Translations under genes and position numbers: made by a program | Shown here: one piece after another, positions 14,727-23,262 of the stretch | How positions within the stretch are numbered: position 1 is the first letter of the stretch | Layout of the letters: each line of letters begins with the position of its first letter | Notes under the pieces: generated by a model | What the model was told of the DNA's origin: nothing | Database searches by the model: none | The model's input: only the letters and a program-made list of their open reading frames with translations | Assembly: GCF_946480385.1 (NCBI RefSeq) | Contig: NZ_CAMLJP010000043.1 | Span: 1-45,442 of the forward strand | Reading direction: 5' to 3' | Source: an uncultured Azospirillum sp. | Lineage (GTDB): Bacteria > Pseudomonadota > Alphaproteobacteria > Azospirillales > Azospirillaceae | DNA length: 45,442 bases

Positions 14727-16625
14727 ATGGCCGAGGACACCGCCCGCCGGCTGCAGGCACGCCCCATCGCGGTGACGAAGGCCGCTCCCCCCGTCTCTAC
14801 CCAGACCATCCTGCTCATCATCACGCTGATCGTGGTGACGCTGTATCTGGCGGCGGACATCCTGATGCCGATCGCCCTGGCGGTGCTGCTCGGTTTCGTG
14901 CTGACACCCATCGTCAGCCGGTTGGAGCGCTGGCGCCTCGGCCGGGTGCCGTCGGTGCTGGCGGTGGTGGTCCTGCTGTTCCTCGCCATCATCGGCTTCG
15001 GCGCGGTGGTGGGCAGCCAGCTCGGCGACCTGGCCGACAATCTGCCGACCTACCAGCGCAACATCCACACCAAGATCGAATCCCTGCGCAACACCACCGT
15101 GTCGACCGGCGACCGCGGTGCCATCAAGCAGGCGACCGAGGCCTTCCGCGATCTCAAACAGGAGCTGGAGAACGCCACCGGCAGCGCGACGCCGGAGCAG
15201 CAGGGCACCACGGCCGCGCCCACGGCTCCGCAAGCCGGCCCCGCCGCCCCACCGCGACGCGAACCCGTGCCGGTCCGCATCGACCAGTCCGACACTGGAA
15301 TTTTCGACCTGGTCAGCCGGGTGCTCGGCCCGGCGATGACGCCCATCGCCACCGCCGGCATGGTGCTGGTCTTCACCATCTTCATGCTTCTGCAGCGGGA
15401 GGATCTGCGCGACCGCCTGATCCGTCTGGTCGGGTCCGGAGACCTCAGCCGCACGACGGAGGCGATGAACGATGCCGGCGAGCGGGTCAGCCGCTATCTG
15501 CTGATGCAGGTGGTGGTAAACGTCACCTACGGAATTCCCATCGGCGTCGGGCTGTGGCTGCTGGGTGTGCCGAACCCGCTGCTGTGGGGACTGCTGGCGA
15601 CGGTGCTGCGCTTCATTCCGTTCCTGGGGCCGGTGATCGCGTCGGCCTTTCCGATCCTGCTGTCCTTCGCGGTCGACACCGGCTGGACCCTGCCGCTGCT
15701 GTGCATCGCCCTGTTCGTGGCGGTGGAGCTGTTTTCCAACAATGTGGTGGAGCCCTGGCTCTACGGCACGGCGACTGGTCTGTCCTCCCTCGCCATCATC
15801 GTCGCGGCGGTGGTGTGGACGACGCTGTGGGGTCCCGTCGGGCTGCTGCTGGCGACGCCGCTGACGGTGTGCCTTGTCGTGCTGGGCCGCCATGTGCCGC
15901 AGCTGCATTTCCTGGAGGTGATGCTGGGCGACCGTCCGGTCCTGCCGGACGAGGCGAAGGTGTATCAGCGCCTGCTCGCCCGCGATCCCACCGAGGCGAC
16001 GGAGCTTGCCGAGGAGCGGCTCGGCACCTGCAGCCCGGTCGAACTGGCCGACGGCCTGCTGCTTCCCGCCCTGTCGCTGGCCGAGCAGGACCGCCAGCGC
16101 GGCACCCTGAACCCGGAAGGCCGGCAGGCGGTGGCGGAGGGCATGGCGAGCCTGCTCGACGAATTGAGCGACACCGTGGCCCCAGCTGCCGACACGCCCC
16201 ATGTGCTCTGTGTCGGCGCTCGCAACAATCTGGATGAGGCGGCGGCCGGGCTTCTGGCCTATTTGCTGACCGGCCGCGGTATCCAGACCGATGTCGTGCC
16301 GTGCGAGAAGGTGTCGTCCCGCACCATCGCCAGCCTGGGCACCGCCGGGGTGGATGCGGTGGTGCTGTCCTCCCTCAACCCGTCCGCCCTCGGCCACAGC
16401 CGGCGGCTGGTGCGCCGCCTGCGCCTGCATTTCGGTCCGCGCGTGCCGATCCTGCTCTGCCTGTGGAGCGCCCATCCGGAAGCCGAGGTGCCGGAACGCG
16501 CCAGCGCCGAGACCGACGCCAATCTGGTCGCCACCGGCATGGCCGGCGCCCTGGCGCAGCTGGAGGAACTGAACATCGGCGTTGTTGCGGCTCCCGCTCC
16601 CGAGCCGACGTCTCCGCAGACTTAG
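14727..16625 (+). CDS. AI-2E family transporter with an extra C-terminal Rossmann-like domain
   Basis: A 632-residue protein. Residues about 25-400 are an AI-2E/PerM family membrane domain with paired N-terminal helices and the conserved GIPIGVGLWLLGVPNPLLWG and LRFIPFLGP segments. The periplasmic or linker stretch at about 150-195 is unusually Ala/Pro-rich. Residues about 400-632 form a soluble extension; around 490-585 it reads like an alternating beta-alpha domain resembling a B12-binding/flavodoxin-like fold, but I see no DxHxxG cobalamin motif. Family members have been proposed to export autoinducer-2 or act as antiporters; the substrate is unknown here. ATG 14727 starts a plausible cytosolic N-terminus. 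Confidence 0.85.
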   Translation: MAEDTARRLQARPIAVTKAAPPVSTQTILLIITLIVVTLYLAADILMPIALAVLLGFVLTPIVSRLERWRLGRVPSVLAVVVLLFLAIIGFGAVVGSQLGDLADNLPTYQRNIHTKIESLRNTTVSTGDRGAIKQATEAFRDLKQELENATGSATPEQQGTTAAPTAPQAGPAAPPRREPVPVRIDQSDTGIFDLVSRVLGPAMTPIATAGMVLVFTIFMLLQREDLRDRLIRLVGSGDLSRTTEAMNDAGERVSRYLLMQVVVNVTYGIPIGVGLWLLGVPNPLLWGLLATVLRFIPFLGPVIASAFPILLSFAVDTGWTLPLLCIALFVAVELFSNNVVEPWLYGTATGLSSLAIIVAAVVWTTLWGPVGLLLATPLTVCLVVLGRHVPQLHFLEVMLGDRPVLPDEAKVYQRLLARDPTEATELAEERLGTCSPVELADGLLLPALSLAEQDRQRGTLNPEGRQAVAEGMASLLDELSDTVAPAADTPHVLCVGARNNLDEAAAGLLAYLLTGRGIQTDVVPCEKVSSRTIASLGTAGVDAVVLSSLNPSALGHSRRLVRRLRLHFGPRVPILLCLWSAHPEAEVPERASAETDANLVATGMAGALAQLEELNIGVVAAPAPEPTSPQT

Positions 16626-16628
16626 TCA

Positions 16629-16649
16629 GGCCGCATTATTCAGGCGGCC
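16629..16649. terminator. Short hairpin between convergent AI-2E and siaD genes
   Basis: GGCCGC (16629-16634) pairs with GCGGCC (16644-16649) around a 9-base AT-rich loop. It spans the 14-base gap between the two convergent stop codons and overlaps the end of the diguanylate cyclase gene. It could serve both directions, but T tracts are weak. Confidence 0.4.
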
Positions 16650-17428
16650 GCGGCCCACCTGTTCCGCCCGGCGCGCTTGGCGATGTACAGCGCATCGTCG
16701 GCCGCCTGGATGCAGGCATCGGCCGTCCGCCCCTGACGATGGGCGGCGACGCCCAGGCTGAGAGTCACGGCAATGCTGTGCTCCTGATGTGCCATGGGAT
16801 GGCGGGCGACGATGTCCCGCAGCTTTTCCGCCACCGCTTCGGCCTGGACCTGATCGGTGTCGGGCAGCAGGATCAGGAACTCCTCGCCGCCCCAGCGGGC
16901 GCACAGATCGTGCCCGCGCAGGTTCCGGCGCAGCAGGCCGGCGGTCTCCACCAGCACGTGATCGCCGGCGGCATGGCCGAAGGCGTCGTTCACTTCCTTG
17001 AAATGGTCGATGTCCAGCATGATGAGCGCGAAGCCGCCGCCGCTGCGGCCGACGCGGCACAGCTCCGCCTCCAGCCGTTCGATCATCTGGCGGCGGTTGG
17101 GCAGCTCGGTCAGCGGATCGGTCTGCGAGGCGGCGTGCAGCGCCCGCGCCATCTGGCGGGTGTCGGTCTGCATGCGGTCGCTGATCTTGGCGATCTTGGT
17201 CAGCTGCCGCATCAGCTTCAGATGCTCGTCGGCGAGCGCGCGGAATTCCTCCATCAGCGGATGGGCGGCGTAATCCGGGTTCTCCGCAAGGCGGGCGAGC
17301 CAATCCTGGATCTTCTGTTCCTGCAGCATCATGCCCACCGTTCCCCGCCGCAAGGCCCAGCGTCTGGGCAAGCCCGTCACCGTCACGCCCTCAAGCCTGA
17401 TGTCGGCGGATTTGGTGTCGCCGGTCAT
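16640..17428 (-). CDS. siaD: Diguanylate cyclase, SiaD-like
   Basis: A 262-residue protein. The C-terminal GGDEF domain has the active-site motif GGEEF at 180-184 and an inhibitory-site RxxD (Arg171-Asp174) exactly five residues before it, so it should make c-di-GMP from GTP and be product-inhibited. Residues 37-97 form a helical N-terminal segment that closely matches residues 7-67 of the adjacent histidine kinase. In Pseudomonas SiaD this region binds SiaC. The ATG at 17428 overlaps the kinase stop by four bases. An internal ATG at 17332 (Met33) matches the kinase N-terminus better and may be the true start. It is the last gene of the sia-like operon. Confidence 0.88.
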   Translation of the reverse strand: MTGDTKSADIRLEGVTVTGLPRRWALRRGTVGMMLQEQKIQDWLARLAENPDYAAHPLMEEFRALADEHLKLMRQLTKIAKISDRMQTDTRQMARALHAASQTDPLTELPNRRQMIERLEAELCRVGRSGGGFALIMLDIDHFKEVNDAFGHAAGDHVLVETAGLLRRNLRGHDLCARWGGEEFLILLPDTDQVQAEAVAEKLRDIVARHPMAHQEHSIAVTLSLGVAAHRQGRTADACIQAADDALYIAKRAGRNRWAAAA

Positions 17429-18330
17429 GACGTCTCCTCCGCCACCGGGACCGTCGCCGCGGCCGCCGGAACCGCGGCCCGCATCGCCGGCAGTCGGACG
17501 GTGAAGGCCGATCCCCGGCCCAGCTCACTCGTTACCGAAATGGCACCGCCGTGGGTATCCACGATGCAGCGGGCGAGATGGAGCCCGAGCCCCGCTCCTG
17601 TCGTCCCGGCGGCATTGGACGCGCGGAAATACTTGTCGAACAGCCGCGCCGCATCGGCCGCATTGACGCCGATCCCCTCGTCCATGATCCGCACCGTGAC
17701 CTGGCCCTCGCCGACCGAGAGGTCGAGGCGGATCGTCCCCCCGTTCGGCGAGTATTTGACAGCGTTCTCCAGCAGGTTGGAAAACACAACAGCCAAAAGG
17801 TCGCGGTCGCCGGGGATCGGGACCGGGCGGTCGGCGCCATGCAGTTCGATCCGGTGACCGCCGACCGCAGCTTCCATTTCGCCCACCAGCGCGGTCAGCA
17901 TCGCAGTAAGGTCGAAGGCGGTCGGCCGCGCCGAGGCGGTGCCCAGCCGGTCGTGGGTCAGGCAGCGTTCGATCAGGTGCAGCATCCGCTGGACCGCGTT
18001 CCGGATTTTCCCCACCCGTGGCATCGCCGAGACCGGCAGCTTCGGTTCCAGCTCCAGCATCTGCGAGGCGCTGTCGATGATCGCCAGCGGCGTGCGGAAT
18101 TCGTGGCTGACCATCAGCACGAATTGCCGCTGCTGGCGCGCCATCTCCTTGGTCTCGGTCTGAAGGCGGTCGCTGATCTTGGCGACCTTGCGGAACTGGC
18201 GCAAAAGCTTGCCGTGCCGTTCCGCCAGCTTCTGGAAGTCCGCCAGCAGCGGGTTGCCGGCATTGGCCGGATCCTCGGCCAGCCGCTGGACCCACTGACG
18301 AAGCTCCTGTTCCTGCGACCGCATCGTCAT
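17425..18330 (-). CDS. Histidine kinase with a SiaD-type N-terminal domain
   Basis: A 301-residue soluble histidine kinase. The H-box is VSHEFRTPL with the phospho-acceptor His76. An N-box (FSNLLENAVKY), a G1 box (DEGIGV) and a G2 box (TGAGLGLHLA) complete the ATPase. There is no PAS, HAMP or membrane segment. Instead residues 7-67 match the N-terminal segment of the adjacent diguanylate cyclase at about half of positions, including AKISDRxQTxTxxMAR. By analogy with SiaD this segment may dock SiaC. It starts 20 bases after siaC and overlaps the cyclase gene. No response regulator is adjacent; the nearest, 4 kb away at 22410, is a candidate partner. This kinase is not part of the four-gene Pseudomonas siaABCD set as I know it. 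Confidence 0.88.
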   Translation of the reverse strand: MTMRSQEQELRQWVQRLAEDPANAGNPLLADFQKLAERHGKLLRQFRKVAKISDRLQTETKEMARQQRQFVLMVSHEFRTPLAIIDSASQMLELEPKLPVSAMPRVGKIRNAVQRMLHLIERCLTHDRLGTASARPTAFDLTAMLTALVGEMEAAVGGHRIELHGADRPVPIPGDRDLLAVVFSNLLENAVKYSPNGGTIRLDLSVGEGQVTVRIMDEGIGVNAADAARLFDKYFRASNAAGTTGAGLGLHLARCIVDTHGGAISVTSELGRGSAFTVRLPAMRAAVPAAAATVPVAEETS

Positions 18331-18350
18331 CCCGGGTGCTCAGTGCGCGA

Positions 18351-18725
18351 TCAGTGCGCCAGAATTTCGAAAGGCAGCGACACGTCCTCGGCGAATTCCT
18401 CGGCCATGTCGAGCGCACGGTCGTTGTCGCTGTCGTAATGCCAACGCACCGACACCGTCTGTCCGTTCTGGTGGGCGCCGTCCAGCATCTCCAGCACGTC
18501 GATCATGCATTTGATGCTGCTGGTGTTGAGATAGCTCAACCCGATGTCCAGCACCACCGCCGGCGCGGGAGCCTTCAGATACTCCTCCAGCCAGCCGAAC
18601 ACCGGCGCATAGAAGTCGAAGGAGTTCTCCGGATAGGATTCGCCTTCGATGCGCAGCAGCCCGGCCGCCGGATCGAAGTCGATCAGGGGAGAGCAGGAGG
18701 TTGCCTCGATCCGCAAACTGTCCAT
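18351..18725 (-). CDS. siaC: SiaC-like phospho-switch protein (DUF1987)
   Basis: A 124-residue protein with the DUF1987/SiaC fold pattern: an N-terminal TSCSPLIDFDP, GESYPENSFDFYAPV, then SYLNTSSIK. The Thr of NTSS is residue 68 counting from this start, the same number and motif as the Thr68 phosphorylated by SiaB and dephosphorylated by SiaA in Pseudomonas aeruginosa (from memory). The unphosphorylated form there binds and activates the diguanylate cyclase SiaD. Its position between siaB and the two output enzymes fits that role. Confidence 0.9.
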   Translation of the reverse strand: MDSLRIEATSCSPLIDFDPAAGLLRIEGESYPENSFDFYAPVFGWLEEYLKAPAPAVVLDIGLSYLNTSSIKCMIDVLEMLDGAHQNGQTVSVRWHYDSDNDRALDMAEEFAEDVSLPFEILAH

Positions 18726-18745
18726 TATGCGTGTTCCGTGATTTC

Positions 18746-19291
18746 TTATAGCTGGACTTCAAGGCTGAAGAAGAAATAGGCGTCGTCCACCGCGCGCAGC
18801 GAATATTCCAGCGGCCGGGTGGCCTTGCGCGCCATGTCAATCAGCCCCAGCCCGGCGCCGCTGGCACCCGGTTCGCGCGGCTTGCGCGACTGCTCCTTGT
18901 AGACCGCCTTGAGACCGGCCTTGTCCAGCCCGCGCAGCTTCTCCAGCATCGCCGACAGCCCTGGAACGTCGTCCGCCTCCACCAGATTGCCGGAGCTGAC
19001 GACGTAATGGTCGCCCTCCTTGCCGATCACCACGATGCCGCTGTTGGCGGGGATCGGCCGGCCCAGCGCTTCGCGCGACGCGGTGTAGTTGCGGACATTC
19101 TGCGCCTGCTCCACATAGACGGAGAAGACGTCCATGATCGCCGACTTCTCGATCCGCTCATTTTCCAGATGGTTGCGGACCGCCTTGCCCAGCTCCTCGA
19201 TGACGCTGTGGCTGAAGGGGCCGCTGAAGCAGATCAGCAGCTTCTGCCGCGACAGCAGCTCCTGCAGGTTGAAGAGTTCGTTGCCTTTCAT
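18746..19291 (-). CDS. siaB: SiaB-like SiaC kinase
   Basis: A 181-residue cytosolic protein of the SiaB family (DUF6272). Seen features are the FSGPFSHSVIEELGKAV start, SGIVVIGKEGDHYVVSSGN in the middle and a Gly-rich GASGAGLGLIDMARK, resembling the ATP-lid loop of GHKL-type ATPases. In Pseudomonas, SiaB phosphorylates SiaC on Thr68 and so turns the pathway off. The gap to siaA is 19 bases and to siaC 20 bases, consistent with one operon. ATG 19291 begins MKGNELFNLQ. Confidence 0.88.
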   Translation of the reverse strand: MKGNELFNLQELLSRQKLLICFSGPFSHSVIEELGKAVRNHLENERIEKSAIMDVFSVYVEQAQNVRNYTASREALGRPIPANSGIVVIGKEGDHYVVSSGNLVEADDVPGLSAMLEKLRGLDKAGLKAVYKEQSRKPREPGASGAGLGLIDMARKATRPLEYSLRAVDDAYFFFSLEVQL

Positions 19292-19310
19292 CGTATCTTG
19301 ACGACCTGCC

Positions 19311-20978
19311 TTACGGGTGGACGGGGTGGAATGAGGATGCTCCGGCAGCGGACACCGCCGCAAGTGCCGGCGAAACGGTGAAGCCGACCAGAGTGATGTC
19401 GTCGCGCTGGGCCCGCTCGCCCTGATGCTCGGCCAGGGCCTGCGCGAAGGCGGTCCTGCGCTCGGACATCGGGATCGCGTCGTGCTCCAGCAGCATGGTG
19501 CTGAAGCGGCGGTTGCCGAAGCCGAAGCCGCGGGCGCCGCCGGCCTGATCGAGGAAACCATCGGTGGTCAGGTAGAAGCTGCGGCCCGGCGCAAGCTCCA
19601 CCCGGTGGGTGGTGAAGCGGTGGCCGATGTCGGAGCGGCGATAGCCCAGGCTCTGCGCGTCGCCCTTGATCTCGCCGACCTTGTCGGCGCCGGGATCGAC
19701 GATGTGCAGGCCGATCCGGCCGCCGGCGAACAGCAGGTCGCCCTGGTCCGGCCGCACCAGGCACAGCCCGATGTCCAGCCCGTTGTCGAAGCGCGGGTTG
19801 TCGCGCCCGCGGGCCAGCGCCGCACGCACCATGCGGTTCAGCCCGCACAGGATCGCCGCCGGATCGCTGTCCGGCGTTTCCGACAACACATGGTCGAGGA
19901 TGGCCGACACCGTCATCGTCATGAAGGCGCCCGGCACGCCATGGCCGGAACAGTCGGCGACGCCGATCAGGAAACGGCCGTCCTCCAGCTCGCGGAAGAT
20001 GTGGAAATCGCCGCCCACCACGTCGCGCGGCCGCCACAGCACGCACAGCCCGTCCAGCCGCCGCGCCATCTCGCGCTCATCGGGCAGGATGGCCGATTGC
20101 AGAAGGCTGGCGTACTGGATGCTGTCCATCACCTGCCGGTTGACGACCGCAAGCTGCTCGTTGGACTGGCGCAGTTCCTCCGTCCGTTCGGCGACGCGCT
20201 GTTCCAGCCGCTCGGTATAGTCGTGGACGGTTTCCGCCATATGGTTGAAGGCGACGGTCAGCTGGCCGATCTCGTCGGTACGGCTGTTGCGCAGGCGCAC
20301 GCGGTAGTCGCCGGCGGCGATGGCCCCGGCCGACCGGGTCAGCCGGGCGAGCGGCGCCAGAACCAGCCGGTTCAGCAGCACGCTGATCATGCCGATGACG
20401 GCCAGCAGCGAGAAGAAGACCAGACCGGCCATCGGCGCCAGCGCGGTCATGGTGGCGTTTTCCGCCTCCTCCAGCGAATAGGTCATGCGCAGCAGGCCGA
20501 CCATCGTGCGTTCGCCGTTGCTGTCGGACATGTGGATCTTGCGTTCGACGGTCGCCAGTTCCGCCCGGCCGGCCGGCCGGTCCAGTTCCACCAGCGGCTC
20601 GCCATGGCTACCGCGCCCGCCGGTGGCCGCCCACACCTTGACGCTGCGCACCGCCGGATCCTCGGCCATCAGGCCGCGGATCATCGCCTCGACGGCACGG
20701 GTGTCGAACTCCCAAACCGCCTGCCCCATGGCCGAGGCCTGCAGCGTGCCGACCAGCGTCGCGCGGTGGGTCAGCGCGTCGCGCTGCTGCCGGCCGACCA
20801 GCACGGACGACACGCCCATGGCGATCAGCCCGACCAGCAGCGTGCAGCCGACGATCATCAGAATGACGCGGGTCAGCAGGGAGGACCCGCCGGCGCGGGC
20901 GACCTCGTCACCCGATCCGCGGGGGCCGGCGCCGCGAAGCGTATAGGATTCGGTGTCGTCCCATCCCGTGACGCTCAT
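19311..20978 (-). CDS. siaA: SiaA-like membrane-bound SpoIIE/PP2C phosphatase with HAMP domain
   Basis: A 555-residue protein. It has an N-terminal membrane helix (about 33-57), a periplasmic sensor segment of about 120 residues, a second helix followed by a HAMP domain (LAPLARLTRSAGAIAAGDY onward), a coiled coil (about 265-305), and a SpoIIE-type PP2C phosphatase. Metal-binding acidic motifs are VGGDFH, VADCSGHGVPGAFM, TDGFLDQ and QRDDITLVG. In Pseudomonas, SiaA dephosphorylates SiaC in response to an external signal, promoting c-di-GMP synthesis and aggregation. ATG 20978 is supported by AGGAGG six bases upstream. It heads the minus-strand operon. Confidence 0.9.
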   Translation of the reverse strand: MSVTGWDDTESYTLRGAGPRGSGDEVARAGGSSLLTRVILMIVGCTLLVGLIAMGVSSVLVGRQQRDALTHRATLVGTLQASAMGQAVWEFDTRAVEAMIRGLMAEDPAVRSVKVWAATGGRGSHGEPLVELDRPAGRAELATVERKIHMSDSNGERTMVGLLRMTYSLEEAENATMTALAPMAGLVFFSLLAVIGMISVLLNRLVLAPLARLTRSAGAIAAGDYRVRLRNSRTDEIGQLTVAFNHMAETVHDYTERLEQRVAERTEELRQSNEQLAVVNRQVMDSIQYASLLQSAILPDEREMARRLDGLCVLWRPRDVVGGDFHIFRELEDGRFLIGVADCSGHGVPGAFMTMTVSAILDHVLSETPDSDPAAILCGLNRMVRAALARGRDNPRFDNGLDIGLCLVRPDQGDLLFAGGRIGLHIVDPGADKVGEIKGDAQSLGYRRSDIGHRFTTHRVELAPGRSFYLTTDGFLDQAGGARGFGFGNRRFSTMLLEHDAIPMSERRTAFAQALAEHQGERAQRDDITLVGFTVSPALAAVSAAGASSFHPVHP

Positions 20979-21455
20979 CCATATCCTCCTGGCCCGGCCG
21001 ATCGGGGCCTTTGCATTCATGGCGGGTTTCATGCCAACCCCGTCCCGGAGGTTCGGGGGTGCGGTAGTCCCATTTCCATCAGTAAATCCACCCTCGCGTG
21101 CAACATGCCGACAGTCATCGAGCCAGCCGGCGGGCATCATGCGAGTGGCCGATGGGCTTATCCATAGCACGATCGGTTTACTCAGTCCTGAAATAACATT
21201 CGGCAAATGGATGTTCACTGTCGGAGCGGCCGAGAAAATGGGAACGACCGGCAACGACCGGCGACCAATCCCAACCAATTGCGACGAACTGTCGCATACG
21301 TGCCGTTCAAGTCGCTGAAGCCTTTGCCGGACATGGGAATTTCCGTGGACGGCGGCGCCGTTGCCCATGCTACTTTCCGGGACTGCCGGCCTCCGGGCTG
21401 GTCGCGGCGGTTGCGGCGGACTTGATCTCAGGCTGGCAAGGACGGAGTGCGAAGG
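20979..21455. other. Divergent intergenic region between siaA and a binding-protein gene
   Basis: About 477 bases. No gene is convincing on either strand. An ACGACCGGC-type sequence occurs twice near 21243-21266, a possible short operator. It presumably holds the promoters of both divergent genes, but I cannot pick a clear -35/-10 pair. Confidence 0.4.
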
Positions 21456-22292
21456 ATGGTGTTCGGTGTTCGTGCATTCGCTGCCCCGGTGGGCGTCGCG
21501 GCCCGCCTGGCTCTCTTCATCGGCCTCATCTCCGCGGCGCTGCCCGCGGCGGCCCGCCCGGTGACGATCCTGGCGCCGGAACTGCCGCCGATGATGACCG
21601 CCGACGGCACCGGGCGCGAGGCGTCCATCATCAAGGAAACCCTGGCCGCCTGCGGGCACGAGGCGCATTTCAAGGTTGTTCCCTTCGGCCGCCACTGGAA
21701 CGACTATCGCGACGGTGTGCAGGCGGGCGGGCAGGTGGATGCCGTCACCACGGTTCCAGCGGGAATGGAGATGCCGGGGTCCCGCTCCGTCCCCTATATC
21801 TTCTACCAGAACGGCGCCTCGGTGCTGAAAAGCAGCGGTCTGACGGTGCGGTCGCTGGCCGATCTGGCGGGCAAGCGGGTCATCACCTTTTCCGGCGCGC
21901 CGGACGTGCTGCCGGGCCTGCACGCCGCGATCCCCAGTTTCGGCGATTTCCGCGAGCGCGCCGACCAGATGGTGCATTCCAACCTGCTGTTTGCCGGCCG
22001 GGTGGATGCGGTGCTGGCCGACGGCCTGATCTTCGCCGAATACAACCGCCAGCTTCAGGAGAAGGCGAAATCGGCCGGCGGCCTGCCGTTCGATCCGGCC
22101 CAGCCGGTGCTGTTCACCGCCATCTTCCCGCCGACGCCCTACAGCATGGTGTTCCGTGACGAGTCGCTGCGCGCCGACTTCGACCGCTGCTTTGCCGAGC
22201 TGAAGGCGAAGGGGCGGGTCGACGCCATCGATCGTGATTGGGTGGCCCGCTATGCCGCAACGGTCGGCGACCGCTATCTGTCCAAGCGGTAA
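21456..22292 (+). CDS. Periplasmic solute-binding protein (SBP family 3-like)
   Basis: A 278-residue protein with an N-terminal signal sequence (hydrophobic core, cleavage after about ALPAAARP). The pattern of a two-lobe extracellular solute-binding protein is visible: VTILAPELPPMM, a mid segment LADLAGKRVITFSG, and a C-terminal YSMVFRDESLRADFDRCFAEL. No permease or ATPase gene is adjacent, so it is an orphan. It might deliver a ligand to a transporter or sensor elsewhere. GGAG at 21444-21447 lies eight bases before ATG 21456; GTG 21447 is an alternative start. Confidence 0.8.
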   Translation: MVFGVRAFAAPVGVAARLALFIGLISAALPAAARPVTILAPELPPMMTADGTGREASIIKETLAACGHEAHFKVVPFGRHWNDYRDGVQAGGQVDAVTTVPAGMEMPGSRSVPYIFYQNGASVLKSSGLTVRSLADLAGKRVITFSGAPDVLPGLHAAIPSFGDFRERADQMVHSNLLFAGRVDAVLADGLIFAEYNRQLQEKAKSAGGLPFDPAQPVLFTAIFPPTPYSMVFRDESLRADFDRCFAELKAKGRVDAIDRDWVARYAATVGDRYLSKR

Positions 22293-22345
22293 GGCGGCGG
22301 AACCGATATTGCGTGGCCTCGTTTATTCCGTTTGTCTGATAGGGT

Positions 22346-22376
22346 TTGCGTAACCCGTCCGGGCGTTTAAGATAAT
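22346..22376 (+). promoter_or_regulatory. Possible promoter of the OmpR-type regulator gene
   Basis: TTGCGT (22346-22351) is followed by TAAGAT at a 16-base spacing or GATAAT at 19 bases (22371-22376), 34 bases before the GTG start. A weak but locally AT-rich candidate. Confidence 0.3.
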
Positions 22377-22409
22377 CTCATACGAATGTGAATGGGGGCG
22401 TGAGGCGTC

Positions 22410-23177
22410 GTGGCCCGGATCATTGTGGTCGAGGACGAAGCCGACCTTCGTGACGATCTTGTCGAATATCTCGACCGTTGCGGCTTCGAGGTGCGGGGTG
22501 CGTCGCGCGGTGCGGAACTGGACCGGCTGCTGGAGGCAGGGCCGGCCGACGTGATCGTGCTCGACATCAACCTGCCGGACGAGGATGGCTTTTCGGTCGC
22601 CCGCCGCGTCCGTGCCAGCTCGCCGGCCGCCATCATCATGCTGACGGCGCGGTCCAGCCTGATCGACCGTGTCATCGGGCTGGAACTGGGCGCCGACGTC
22701 TATCTGGTCAAGCCGGTCGACTTCCGCGAGGTGGAGGCGCAGATCAAGGCGCTGATGCGCCGGATGCAGAAGGGCACCGATTCGCCGCCTGCCGCGGAGC
22801 ATGCCCCGGCGCCGCCCGCTGCTCCCGCCGGCGCATCGCCTGCGGACCCGCGCAAGGCCTGGCTGTTCGACGACATCGAATGGCGCATCCAGCCGCCGAC
22901 CGGCGCCGCCGTTCCGCTGACCGCGACAGAGTACAAGTTCCTCTCGCTGCTGGTCACCGCGCCGGGCGAGGCGGTGAGCCGCCAGGACATCTCCTTGGCG
23001 CTGACAGGCCGCGATTGGGACCCCTACAGCCGCTCCATCGACTCGCTGGTGCGCCGCCTGCGCATCAAGGTGGAGGAGCGCAGCGGCTGCGCCCTGCCGG
23101 TCCAGGCGGTGCACGGCGTCGGCTATGCCTTCGTCGGCCCGGTGGTGACCAGCGCGGTGGAGGACAGCACCGGCTGA
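22410..23177 (+). CDS. OmpR/PhoB-type response regulator
   Basis: A 255-residue regulator. The receiver domain (1-120) has the acidic pocket VEDE, phospho-acceptor Asp52 (VIVLDINLP), the switch Thr in MLTAR, and the VKP lysine at 101. A Pro/Ala-rich linker (about 128-150) leads to a winged-helix DNA-binding domain with LTATEYKFLSLLV and a C-terminal GVGYAFVGP hairpin. The GTG start at 22410 is preceded by GAGGCG. No histidine kinase is next to it; the SiaD-like-domain kinase 4 kb away on the other strand is the nearest. Confidence 0.9.
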   Translation: MARIIVVEDEADLRDDLVEYLDRCGFEVRGASRGAELDRLLEAGPADVIVLDINLPDEDGFSVARRVRASSPAAIIMLTARSSLIDRVIGLELGADVYLVKPVDFREVEAQIKALMRRMQKGTDSPPAAEHAPAPPAAPAGASPADPRKAWLFDDIEWRIQPPTGAAVPLTATEYKFLSLLVTAPGEAVSRQDISLALTGRDWDPYSRSIDSLVRRLRIKVEERSGCALPVQAVHGVGYAFVGPVVTSAVEDSTG

Positions 23178-23262
23178 GGGTGCTCTACCCCGGTCTCGGC
23201 ACTCGACTCCCGGCCCTCCTTCGGCGATGGTAGCGCCCGCAAGGAAGGGACGAGAGACCACC

